A DNA stretch of 13,263 bases, taken from an uncultured Coriobacteriales bacterium. GTDB taxonomy: Bacteria; Actinomycetota; Coriobacteriia; Coriobacteriales; UMGS124. Location: positions 1 through 13,263 of the forward strand of contig CAKUKJ010000021.1 of assembly GCA_934662525.1 (NCBI GenBank), read 5' to 3'. Below the pieces are notes generated by a model. That model saw only the letters and a program-made list of their open reading frames with translations, was not told where the DNA came from and did not search any database. The position numbers and the translations under genes were made by a program. This document shows positions 1 through 7,087 of the stretch, in pieces (the stretch's first letter is position 1; every line of letters starts with the position of its first letter).

Positions 1-2936
1 GATGCATATGCGCTTATGGCCGATGACACGTCGGTTGCATTGAGGAACGCCGTGAGATAGGCGGCTTCCTCCTGGGTTTCGACGGGGATGAAGTAGACTT
101 TGTGATCAGGCACAACCACTTTGCACGTGCCATCGGGCAGCGTTTCGGAGCCAATGTAGGCGGCGGCAAATTTTGACCCGGACATCTCTTTCCAGACGAC
201 CTTATAAGGAGCGAATGTATAAGGGCCAACGGTCCAGATGGACCAAAACGGCTTGCCTTGTTGGAAGCGCCGGTAGCTTGACCTGGTTTCTAGAATGTTT
301 TTGAACTGCGCCAAAAACTGAAACAGCCTCGGTGATTTAGCCGGGAGTTCCTCGTCGCCGAACATTCCAGTTTGTGGCACTATGACGAGGCTGTTGACGG
401 CAGGCGAGGCGTTGAATCGGGATATCTCACGGCCGCGCAAAAGAGGGAACAGGAAGGTGTTTTCAACGTCAGCGATTTGACGTGGGAGCGCACGGCGTCC
501 GTTGTTGGGATCGTTGGCAATGCGGGTGATTCCCTTATGGGTCGTTTTTGATGCACTGACGAAGAATATGCCATTTGCGTCGGTAGTGATGCCTTTTCTG
601 GCCGTGTAGGCGCCGATGTCGGAGGCTGCGTCCAGGAGATTTGACCACAGTGGCAACTGGTCTTTTGTGCCGACAAGCCAAGGGCCGTCTGTTGACCCAG
701 GAATGGGAATCGCTTGCTTTTCTACGGGGCAGGCAAGGAGGTCTTTGCCTGCTTGTTTGCCTTGCGGCCTATGGTATTCGCGATAAGAGACGGGGTAGGC
801 CGTTGGCCGGTTGTCTCGTCTCACAAGGAGAAGAGCGGGCCAGTTTGCCACGCCTTCGAACGGCCGTATCTCCTTGTAATCCTCTATGAGTTCCACGCTC
901 ATCTGCTCGATTGAACCGTCTGCGTGATGGAGCGTCCAGCGCCTAAAGCCTTGGCTTGATTCGTTTTTGAACACTGTTCCTGTAATGAGGAATGCCAACG
1001 AGCCTCCCGGGCGAACGAACCGCTCCAAGGCATGGTACGTAACGACGGTGGATAGGTCCGATTGAATGCCGCCGACCCAGTTGTCCTCGCTGAATATGTC
1101 CATGCGCTCGCATAGCGGTTTGATGAACTCGGCATACGAACGGGGGAGATTACTCCACTTGACCCACGGTGGATTACCTACGACGAAATCAATATCCTGG
1201 ACGCAGCCTGCTTTGATTCTGTCAAAGAGGATGAAGCACCAAATGCCGTTCCAATGGCTTCGGTGGAGATCGACGAGGTCGGTCACGGTTTGCGACAAGA
1301 TGCCCAACATGCCTGAGTCAAGGGTGCGAACTGCAATTGACATGTTCTTGAGGGCGGACATGATGAGATCGGGCTCCAAGTCCGCGTCGACACATGTGCG
1401 CAAGTGATTCATTACATCGTAGAAGTCGGGCGAAACCGCCACCTCATAAGGTATTGCAAATGTGCGCTCGCCTTTTTCGGTGAGGATGCTGTGCGTGAAC
1501 ACGCCATTCTTGGGGTCGGCAGTATTGATGGCGTCGGCAAGAAATACAGGCAGGACAGTTTTTTCCGAAGGGGAGAAGTGACCTGAAAGAAAAACGACAA
1601 GTGATGCGCGCGCCGTGAGAACGGCAAGGGGATTGAGGTCGAATCCGTAGAGGCCTTCTAGGATTTCTTTTGCTGTGTTCTTGGGATGGGCAACTTCCAG
1701 GCGTCTTTTCACGGCCTCGAGAAGGAATGTTCCGCTGCCGCACGTTGGATCGAGAAGGGAGCTGTCTACAGTCCAACCTGCGGTGTCTAGAACATGTGCA
1801 GCAAGCCAATCGGGCGTGTAGTATTCGCCGAGGGCGTGCCTCATCGGGGCTGGCGTGAACTCCATGTAGAGGCCTTTGAACAGGTCGATGACTGATTCGG
1901 GGCTCTTTCTGGTTACATCGAAGTCCATTGAATCCAGGTTAGAAAGCAGAATCTGCAGCTTGTCTTGCAAGGATGTGATGATGTCCAATCCTAAATACCA
2001 CGAGAAGAAGTCTGTCGTGAGCATGTTTTGGATGCCCCTAAGCTCAAAATACTTCCCGCTTTCCACTTCCTGCAGGAACTCTATCGAGGTCGTTGGTGCT
2101 GTAGGCACATCATTGTGTATGAGCGCGTGCGCCGCGCACACCTTCGCTGTGATGGCGATGTATGTGTTAAGGGCAAAGACATATGCTTGGGGATACGCCT
2201 GATAATCTGCACCGTGCATAGTCGCCGCGCTGGAGAGATATGCCTTGAGGCGCTCCGAGCTGATTCCATCAACCTGGCCGAACAAACGAGACCATTCGGT
2301 AAAAATGAGTTTGGTGCGCGTGGGCTCGGCGCTTTTGCATGCATCGACAATCGCGCTGTAGAGCGATGGTATAACCTGTCTGCCGACTTCCGTATCCGGT
2401 CCGATGAACTGTCTGAGCGCCGTTGGGCTTACAAGGGGTTTCCCTCCATGCTGAATAAGCGTCAATAGCCTGTATAAACAGGCGGAGTCGAACGGCTGTG
2501 GGTCATCCCAGAAAAAGGAGCTTTCTCTTGCATTGCCGAAGGAGATGGTCTCGCCATCCCATACGACGAGCGAGTATGCGCCGTTGCGGCGACCCTCCTC
2601 TTCGGCTAGCAGCACGCAATATTCTTCCGCCTGTTTGCGTGCGTGACGAAGCGGCGCACCTGCCGACTTGTTGAAGGACCTGGGAGGCTCGTATTCGATG
2701 ATAGTAGAGCCATGGACGGCATCCAGGCGATATTTTCCGGAGTGAAAGGATTGCTCGTATGTATATGGATTCCAAAAGATATCGTACTGCTTACAAAGCG
2801 ACTTCAGGATACCTTCGGTTTCAATCTTCAGCTGCTCTTCGTTGCGGGATGCATGCGTGATCTCAAGGATTTTTGATGCGTGAGGGTGCAGGTCGGCGAC
2901 GGTGAGTGTCGCGGTCACACTGGTGCTATCGGTCAT
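1..2936 (-). CDS. Type IIG-like restriction enzyme/N6-adenine DNA methyltransferase, C-terminus beyond left edge
   Basis: Reading the minus strand from the ATG at 2936 gives 978 codons with no stop up to the window edge, so the gene is cut, not broken. A GAGGA lies about 4-5 nt upstream (complement of 2941-2945). Residues about 35-130 look like a PD-(D/E)xK nuclease: D72 in RLDAV, then E81-Y82-E83 in IIEYEPP, then a QAEEY helix. Residues 130-350 are a helical connector. The methyltransferase core has motif X LGEYYTP (369-375), motif I DPTCGSGTF (396-404), a GFDLNP acidic loop, and motif IV NPPW (588-591), which marks N6-adenine methylation. From about 800 the FPLLRGREISRF stretch and later aromatic-rich sequence resemble the target-recognition part of Eco57I-type enzymes. 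It should cut and methylate the same DNA site as one polypeptide. Base composition is less GC-rich than the genes to the right, consistent with transfer. A methylase-only function is the alternative if the nuclease is dead. Confidence 0.88.
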   Translation of the reverse strand, partial: MTDSTSVTATLTVADLHPHASKILEITHASRNEEQLKIETEGILKSLCKQYDIFWNPYTYEQSFHSGKYRLDAVHGSTIIEYEPPRSFNKSAGAPLRHARKQAEEYCVLLAEEEGRRNGAYSLVVWDGETISFGNARESSFFWDDPQPFDSACLYRLLTLIQHGGKPLVSPTALRQFIGPDTEVGRQVIPSLYSAIVDACKSAEPTRTKLIFTEWSRLFGQVDGISSERLKAYLSSAATMHGADYQAYPQAYVFALNTYIAITAKVCAAHALIHNDVPTAPTTSIEFLQEVESGKYFELRGIQNMLTTDFFSWYLGLDIITSLQDKLQILLSNLDSMDFDVTRKSPESVIDLFKGLYMEFTPAPMRHALGEYYTPDWLAAHVLDTAGWTVDSSLLDPTCGSGTFLLEAVKRRLEVAHPKNTAKEILEGLYGFDLNPLAVLTARASLVVFLSGHFSPSEKTVLPVFLADAINTADPKNGVFTHSILTEKGERTFAIPYEVAVSPDFYDVMNHLRTCVDADLEPDLIMSALKNMSIAVRTLDSGMLGILSQTVTDLVDLHRSHWNGIWCFILFDRIKAGCVQDIDFVVGNPPWVKWSNLPRSYAEFIKPLCERMDIFSEDNWVGGIQSDLSTVVTYHALERFVRPGGSLAFLITGTVFKNESSQGFRRWTLHHADGSIEQMSVELIEDYKEIRPFEGVANWPALLLVRRDNRPTAYPVSYREYHRPQGKQAGKDLLACPVEKQAIPIPGSTDGPWLVGTKDQLPLWSNLLDAASDIGAYTARKGITTDANGIFFVSASKTTHKGITRIANDPNNGRRALPRQIADVENTFLFPLLRGREISRFNASPAVNSLVIVPQTGMFGDEELPAKSPRLFQFLAQFKNILETRSSYRRFQQGKPFWSIWTVGPYTFAPYKVVWKEMSGSKFAAAYIGSETLPDGTCKVVVPDHKVYFIPVETQEEAAYLTAFLNATDVSSAISAYA

Positions 2937-3116
2937 TCAATCCTCGTCTCGTTGCTTCGTGCATGTCTTTCTTGAACGATACACCTTTAGGTGGACGAAT
3001 GCCTTGCTGAGATTGTGCTCCGGCTTGGGTATATGGGATTCCTTGATTTATGGTGGGCGGGGCGTGTCTATGTACGAGAAAAAGTTGCATTCTTGCGAGG
3101 GAGTTGCTGACATGGC

Positions 3117-3122
3117 GGGAGG
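3117..3122 (+). promoter_or_regulatory. Shine-Dalgarno deciding the HD-gene start
   Basis: GGGAGG sits 8 nt before the ATG at 3131. The longer in-frame start at 3050 has no comparable site and would add 27 residues that do not look like the family N-terminus. Confidence 0.65.
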
Positions 3123-3130
3123 TACGTGTG

Positions 3131-3922
3131 ATGCGGATTGAGCGACAGAGGTGCTTGCGGGCGTTTGGAGGCTACGTGGCGGCGTATGACCCGGTCGACC
3201 CGAAGATTGCGCTCAAGGTGGAGCACACGTACCGTGTGGCTGAGTTGGCGCAGGGAATCGCGCGCGACGAGGGGTTGCCTGCCGAAGATGTTGACCTGGC
3301 GTGGCTGTGCGGCCTGCTGCACGATATCGGGCGGTTTGAACAGGTACGCAGGTATGGCACGTTCAGCGACGCGAAATCGGTGAGCCATGCGGCCCTCGGG
3401 GTGCAGGCGCTGCTCGAGGAGGGGCATCTGTGGGACTTTGTGGATAGGGGAGATTTCGAGGCGGAGGCGTTTGTTGGCTTTGTTTCCACGGTCGTGGGCA
3501 CGCACAGCGACTACCGCCTGCCTGAGGGGCTTGATGCGCGCACGCGCATGTTCTGCGACATCCTGCGCGATGCCGACAAGGTGGACATCCTCAAGGCGGT
3601 GGGGGAGGCGGATCTGGTGAGCGTGTTGGACGTGCCGATGGAAGAGATTCTCGCTGGGGCCATCTCTCCTGCGGTGCGCGATGCCTTCTATGCCCACCGT
3701 ACGGTCAAACGTGCCGAGCGCTCCACCGCTACCGACATCGTGGTGAGTTATGTGTGCCTGCTCTTCGAGGTCGTGCATCCATACGGTTTGCGCGTTGCCA
3801 ACGAGCAGGGCTACGTGTGGCGCCTGCTGGGCCTGCCGTTCATCAACCCCACCACCGCCGCCGAAGCTGCGCACATGGCTGGGCATTTGCGAGAGTGGTT
3901 GACAACCCGGTTGAGTGCGTAA
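3131..3922 (+). CDS. HD-domain phosphohydrolase
   Basis: A 263-residue soluble protein of the HD superfamily of metal-dependent phosphohydrolases, which act on nucleotides and related phosphate esters. The metal-binding pattern is visible: H32 (KVEHTYRV), H64-D65 (GLLHDIGRFE), H86 (SVSHAALG), H125 (VVGTHSDY) and D147/D149 (LRDADKVD). No extra sensor or synthetase domain is present, so it is a stand-alone HD protein and not a RelA/SpoT-type enzyme. The start at 3131 is chosen from its Shine-Dalgarno; an upstream ATG at 3050 is in frame but would add a non-conserved, Cys/Arg-rich tail. It is transcribed away from the restriction gene, with about 195 bp between the start codons. The substrate cannot be told from sequence. 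Confidence 0.85.
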   Translation: MRIERQRCLRAFGGYVAAYDPVDPKIALKVEHTYRVAELAQGIARDEGLPAEDVDLAWLCGLLHDIGRFEQVRRYGTFSDAKSVSHAALGVQALLEEGHLWDFVDRGDFEAEAFVGFVSTVVGTHSDYRLPEGLDARTRMFCDILRDADKVDILKAVGEADLVSVLDVPMEEILAGAISPAVRDAFYAHRTVKRAERSTATDIVVSYVCLLFEVVHPYGLRVANEQGYVWRLLGLPFINPTTAAEAAHMAGHLREWLTTRLSA

Positions 3923-3939
3923 CGATCGCCGGTTGCAGC

Positions 3940-4010
3940 AACACGCATTTCAAATGCGAAACAGCTGAAATTTGGTAATTAGCCGATACGTTAATTTTGA
4001 AATGTGTGTT
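3940..4010. repeat. 15-bp inverted repeat (long hairpin)
   Basis: The arm at 3940-3954 (AACACGCATTTCAAA) is complementary to 3996-4010 at 14 of 15 positions, with the one exception being a G-T pair at 3945/4005 that could wobble in RNA. The 41-nt loop is AT-rich. It starts 18 bp after the HD-gene stop. It could be an end-of-transcript structure for that gene, but there is no U-tract after it. Confidence 0.6.
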
Positions 4011-4040
4011 ATTGATGTGTGGTGTACGGGCGAGCGTGAA

Positions 4041-4052
4041 ATTGCATGCAAT
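4041..4052. promoter_or_regulatory. Perfect 12-bp palindrome upstream of the blaI promoter
   Basis: ATTGCATGCAAT is its own reverse complement and ends 23 bp before the predicted -35 box. The position suits a dimeric transcription factor, but none can be named and chance is possible. Confidence 0.35.
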
Positions 4053-4075
4053 CCTGGAAGGCGGGCCGTTTTCGC

Positions 4076-4104
4076 TTGACGCTCATATACTACAGGAGTA
4101 GTAT
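4076..4104 (+). promoter_or_regulatory. Predicted promoter of the blaI-M56 operon
   Basis: TTGACG (4076-4081) is followed after 17 bp by TAGTAT (4099-4104), a good sigma-70-type -35/-10 pair. Transcription would begin near 4111, which excludes the TTG at 4110 as a translation start. The -10 lies inside the right arm of the operator. Confidence 0.7.
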
Positions 4105-4106
4105 AT
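4085..4106. promoter_or_regulatory. BlaI/MecI-type operator (primary)
   Basis: A perfect dyad with 9-bp arms (ATATACTAC and GTAGTATAT) around a 4-bp AGGA centre. The TACTAC/GTAGTA core resembles the dyads bound by BlaI/MecI-family repressors. It overlaps the -10 box, so binding would block RNA polymerase. Repression of the operon by its own first product is the natural inference. Confidence 0.8.
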
Positions 4107-4116
4107 CTATTGCCGT

Positions 4117-4127
4117 ACTACCGTAGT
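4117..4127. promoter_or_regulatory. Secondary half-size operator dyad
   Basis: ACTAC-C-GTAGT repeats the core of the primary operator with a 1-bp centre and lies just downstream of the predicted transcription start. The tighter spacing suggests weaker binding or a roadblock site. Confidence 0.5.
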
Positions 4128-4148
4128 CTTATCAATCAAGCAACCGTG

Positions 4149-4154
4149 AAGGGG
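4149..4154 (+). promoter_or_regulatory. Shine-Dalgarno deciding the BlaI start
   Basis: AAGGGG lies 6 nt before the GTG at 4161. That start gives a 119-residue protein, a normal BlaI length, and begins right at the conserved winged-helix N-terminus. Confidence 0.6.
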
Positions 4155-4160
4155 CGCGCC

Positions 4161-4520
4161 GTGGAAGCCAAACTGTTCGACTCAGAGCTCAAGGTCATGG
4201 ATGTGCTGTGGCGCGAGGGGCCCTGCACCGCCAAGCACATCTCCGAGGTCTTGCGCGACGAGGTCGGCTGGAACGTGAACACGACGCGCACGCTCATCAA
4301 ACGTTGCATCGAGAAGGGAGCGATTGAGCGCACCGAGCCCCACTTCATGTGCAGCGCTCTTGTCCCTAAGGAGGAGGTGCAGCAGGCTGAGGCCGTCGAG
4401 CTTGTGGACAAGGTGTTCGGCGGATCGCCCAGCGGGTTGATGGCGGCTCTGCTCAGCCGCCAAAAGCTTTCTCGCGAGGAAATTGACAAGCTCAAGCGTA
4501 TCGTCGACGAGCTCGAGTAA
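4161..4520 (+). CDS. blaI: BlaI/MecI-family transcriptional repressor
   Basis: A 119-residue winged-helix repressor starting with GTG. Residues 5-75 match the BlaI/MecI/CopY fold (LFDSELKVMDVLW, then a recognition helix near NVNTTRTLIKRC, 38-49, and a beta wing). Residues 77-119 form the helical dimerisation part (LVDKVFGG ... LSREEIDKLKRIVDEL). It should bind as a dimer to the dyads at 4085-4127 and shut off its own operon. The partner protease begins 27 bp downstream after a strong AGGAGGGG site, so the two are co-translated. In staphylococcal BlaI/MecI the protease-dependent cut falls at an Asn-Phe bond; by hand alignment that position here is A96-L97, so inactivation may use another site or mechanism. 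A longer start (TTG 4110) overlaps the predicted transcription start and is unlikely. The family is clear; the regulated physiology is not necessarily beta-lactam resistance. Confidence 0.88.
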   Translation: MEAKLFDSELKVMDVLWREGPCTAKHISEVLRDEVGWNVNTTRTLIKRCIEKGAIERTEPHFMCSALVPKEEVQQAEAVELVDKVFGGSPSGLMAALLSRQKLSREEIDKLKRIVDELE

Positions 4521-4547
4521 CGCGCGCGGTACAGGAGGGGGACGGAC

Positions 4548-7004
4548 ATGCTGACGCCTGACTTGCTTTCCATGAGCCTGACCGGCGCCGCCATGGCGCT
4601 TGCCGTGGTGGTTGCGCGTACGGTATTGCTCAAGCGCCTGCCCAAGGCGACGTTCGTCGTGCTGTGGTCGCTTGTGGCATTGCGCCTGCTCGTGCCCGTC
4701 GCCATACCCATGCCTGTGAACGCCTACTCGCTGTTCGCTGGCCCTGCCCAGGCGGTGTCCGAAAAGGTAAGCGCGCTGCTCGGCCAGGTAGATACCGGTA
4801 GTACGGCAACTCCGGAATCAAACGTGCAAGCAACTGAAGACAATCAAGCGAATGTGAGCGGCCAGGCAAATCCGGCAGAAACCGCAGGCGCATCCGATGC
4901 TGTGGCCCGGGCGGCAGGTGGTACGGCAGAAGGTTTGGCCGGCCGGTTCGCGCAAGGTGTGTCCGCGGAGCAAGTTGGCAGTGCGATTCAAAGTGGTGCG
5001 CAAGAATCGGCTGCATCGCACGCAAATACGAGCACTTCCGATGTGGCCGGCAATTCAACTGACGCAGCTCTACCTGCAGCTGGGGAAGAGGCCTCAGGGG
5101 CGCGTTCGGTTCGGGCTGGTCTGGAAGGTTCGGATGAATCCGGTTTTTCGCCCGTGGGTTGGGTAAGCTCACTTGTTCAGGCAGCCCAGTCTTTCCCCTG
5201 GCAGGCGGTGTGGATTGGCGGGTCGGTTGTATGCGCGGCGGGGTTGGTGTTCTCCTATCTGCGTGCACACCGGAGGTTTGCCGCCTCGCTGCCCGTGAGC
5301 GACGAGGGCATGCGAGGCCTGTTTGCCCGGGCCTGCCAGGAGACAGGCGTGCTCCAAAACGCTGAGCTGCGCCAGTCCGACCAGGTGAACGTGCCGCTCA
5401 CCTATGGCGTGTTGCATCCGGTGGTTCTCATTCCTAAAGCATGCGCGGTCGGTTCCCCCGAAAATCTCGCTCGGATGCGGTTTGTGCTGGCGCACGAGCT
5501 GTGCCATGTGCGCCGCCACGATGTCGCGCTCAAGTTTGTGCTGGCTGCGGCCCTGGTGCTGCACTGGTTCAACCCGATGGCCTGGGCCATGTGGGTCCTA
5601 GCAAACCGCGACATCGAGCTTGCCTGCGACGAGACTGTCGTGCGCCTGCTCGGCCGTACCTCTACGGGCAAAACGCGCGCCAGCTATGCACGTGCACTTA
5701 TCGACATGGAAGAAACCAAGAGCGGCCTTGCCCCGTTGACGCTGTGCAGCGCCTTCAACAAGACCGCCATCGAAGAGAGAATCGTGGCAATCATGAACAT
5801 CAAGAAAGCAACCTGTGCAAGCCTGGTCGCATCGTCGCTGCTTATCGTGGGTGTGCCAGCGGCATTTGCCAGCACGACCTACTGGGGCCTGCCCAACGGC
5901 GGCGAGGCCTACTCGTACAGTTACGACCCTGCCGATGTCGCCTCCTCGGCTGACGGGGATACGGAGCAGCAGGGCGTGGCAGCCGAGGAAGTTTCGGCGA
6001 ATCAGGCAAGCTCGTCGTCGGTGGCAAACGTCGGCTCTGCTTCTGCTCCAAGCGAAAACGACCAGCCAAGCGTTTCTGTCACTGCCGACGCCGACGGTGT
6101 TGCAGGCGTTGCCGGCAGCGCGCTGGATGGCATCCTCATTACGAGCGCGACTGAAAGCAACGACATGGTGACGACGCTGGTCGGTACCGCCTCCGAGGGT
6201 GCGGTTGAGACGACCGAGGACGATGCTGCAGCCTTCCTTGACACGCTCAAACCGTTCGGCCTTGCCTGGCAGTTTGAGACCACGAAGGACACCGACGGCA
6301 CCATGCAGACCAACCTTGTCATGACCTATGAGGGCAAGACGGTGCACGCGGTGTACGACCACAAGTGCGGCATCTACATCGCCTCGGGCGAGGCTGACCT
6401 CATGCATGGCAAGGGGAGCGATGCCATCGACCTTGAAGTAACCTACGCCGACGCCGGTGCGACGCAACCCGAGGGTCTGACGCCCGTCGAGGACCTGCAC
6501 GACGAGCTCGACCGCGACGCGGACGGTTCGCTTATCACCGCCTACTACGTGTTCACGCCGCAAACGATGGGCGACATCGCAAACGACGACGCTTCCGATG
6601 CGGTGACGTATACGGCGAGCGCCTCAGCAAGCGAGGAGACGGACGACGAGACCGCCGATGAGGTTCCGGAAACCGTCGCTTCTTCCCAGTCCGATGAAGA
6701 AAGGGTCAGGCATCAAGAGCTTGAAAGCAAATTCGCCCCGTTCGAGAAGCTCGGCCTTTCCTACGACCCCAAGACAGGCGATCTCACCTACACCGACCTT
6801 ACCAGCAAGAATGCGAAAGCCCAGCATGTGAGCAAGTTTGCCGATGTGGTTGAGACGGACGGGGGCATTGGTAGCGCGTTCACCTACTCCGACGGCACCA
6901 CCGACGGCCTCGCTCTCCGTACCGTCTACGACAAGTTCGGCACCCTTACCGGCCTCGAGGAATTCGACGGCGACCTCAGTTTCGACCTGGCGCAGAAGCA
7001 ATAG
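4548..7004 (+). CDS. BlaR1-like M56 membrane metalloprotease with non-PBP sensor domain
   Basis: An 818-residue multi-pass membrane protein of peptidase family M56. Membrane helices are near 7-28, 35-55, 218-240, 326-345 and 420-440. The zinc site is intact: H316-E317-L318-C319-H320 and E357 in RDIELACDE, 41 residues after the first His as in BlaR1. The partner BlaI lies immediately upstream in the same operon, so signal reception should activate the protease and relieve repression. Two features are odd. Residues about 65-214, between the second and third helices, form a long Ala/Ser/Glu/Gly-rich hydrophilic loop, much larger than in BlaR1. The outer C-terminal part (about 441-818) has no penicillin-binding domain: no STYK-type acylation motif is seen. 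It has an acidic low-complexity linker, then two beta-type modules at about 563-680 and 725-815 joined by another acidic linker. The ligand is unknown. A hairpin terminator lies 33 bp after the stop. Confidence 0.87.
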   Translation: MLTPDLLSMSLTGAAMALAVVVARTVLLKRLPKATFVVLWSLVALRLLVPVAIPMPVNAYSLFAGPAQAVSEKVSALLGQVDTGSTATPESNVQATEDNQANVSGQANPAETAGASDAVARAAGGTAEGLAGRFAQGVSAEQVGSAIQSGAQESAASHANTSTSDVAGNSTDAALPAAGEEASGARSVRAGLEGSDESGFSPVGWVSSLVQAAQSFPWQAVWIGGSVVCAAGLVFSYLRAHRRFAASLPVSDEGMRGLFARACQETGVLQNAELRQSDQVNVPLTYGVLHPVVLIPKACAVGSPENLARMRFVLAHELCHVRRHDVALKFVLAAALVLHWFNPMAWAMWVLANRDIELACDETVVRLLGRTSTGKTRASYARALIDMEETKSGLAPLTLCSAFNKTAIEERIVAIMNIKKATCASLVASSLLIVGVPAAFASTTYWGLPNGGEAYSYSYDPADVASSADGDTEQQGVAAEEVSANQASSSSVANVGSASAPSENDQPSVSVTADADGVAGVAGSALDGILITSATESNDMVTTLVGTASEGAVETTEDDAAAFLDTLKPFGLAWQFETTKDTDGTMQTNLVMTYEGKTVHAVYDHKCGIYIASGEADLMHGKGSDAIDLEVTYADAGATQPEGLTPVEDLHDELDRDADGSLITAYYVFTPQTMGDIANDDASDAVTYTASASASEETDDETADEVPETVASSQSDEERVRHQELESKFAPFEKLGLSYDPKTGDLTYTDLTSKNAKAQHVSKFADVVETDGGIGSAFTYSDGTTDGLALRTVYDKFGTLTGLEEFDGDLSFDLAQKQ

Positions 7005-7036
7005 GTCTCGCTGCGTCTTTGTTGAACACTCTTTTG

Positions 7037-7080
7037 ACGCCCGGGTATCCGGCCCCCGTCTGGGGGAGGAGCCCGGGCGT
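7037..7080. terminator. Hairpin terminator between convergent genes
   Basis: A 9-bp outer stem, ACGCCCGGG (7037-7045) with CCCGGGCGT (7072-7080), encloses a CCCCC/GGGGG inner stem (7053-7057/7062-7066). It lies between the stop of the M56 gene (7004) and the converging EamA gene stop (7088). The U-tracts are short on both strands, so efficiency is uncertain. Confidence 0.65.
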
Positions 7081-7087
7081 TTGCGCC

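Noticed and set aside
641..2468. Short plus-strand frames opposite the restriction gene (for example 641-889, 1066-1407, 1876-2202, 2028-2468)
   Set aside because: They lie antisense to a continuous minus-strand gene with recognisable methylase motifs. Their products show no domain pattern and lack consistent ribosome sites.
3068..3886. 272-codon minus-strand frame opposite the HD gene
   Set aside because: Its product is His/Arg/Gln-rich with no domain, as expected from the reverse of a GC-rich gene. The plus strand carries the HD motifs.
4110..4160. Upstream TTG start for BlaI giving 136 residues
   Set aside because: It coincides with the predicted transcription start, has no ribosome site, and lies beside the operator. 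GTG 4161 has AAGGGG at good spacing and gives a normal BlaI length.
5598..6563. 321-codon minus-strand frame inside the M56 gene
   Set aside because: Val/His/Arg-rich composition with no motif; it is antisense to the intact protease frame.
5865..7004. Penicillin-binding (beta-lactam sensor) domain in the M56 protein
   Set aside because: No STYK-type serine acylation motif or KTG box in the outer C-terminal part; the sequence is acidic and modular.
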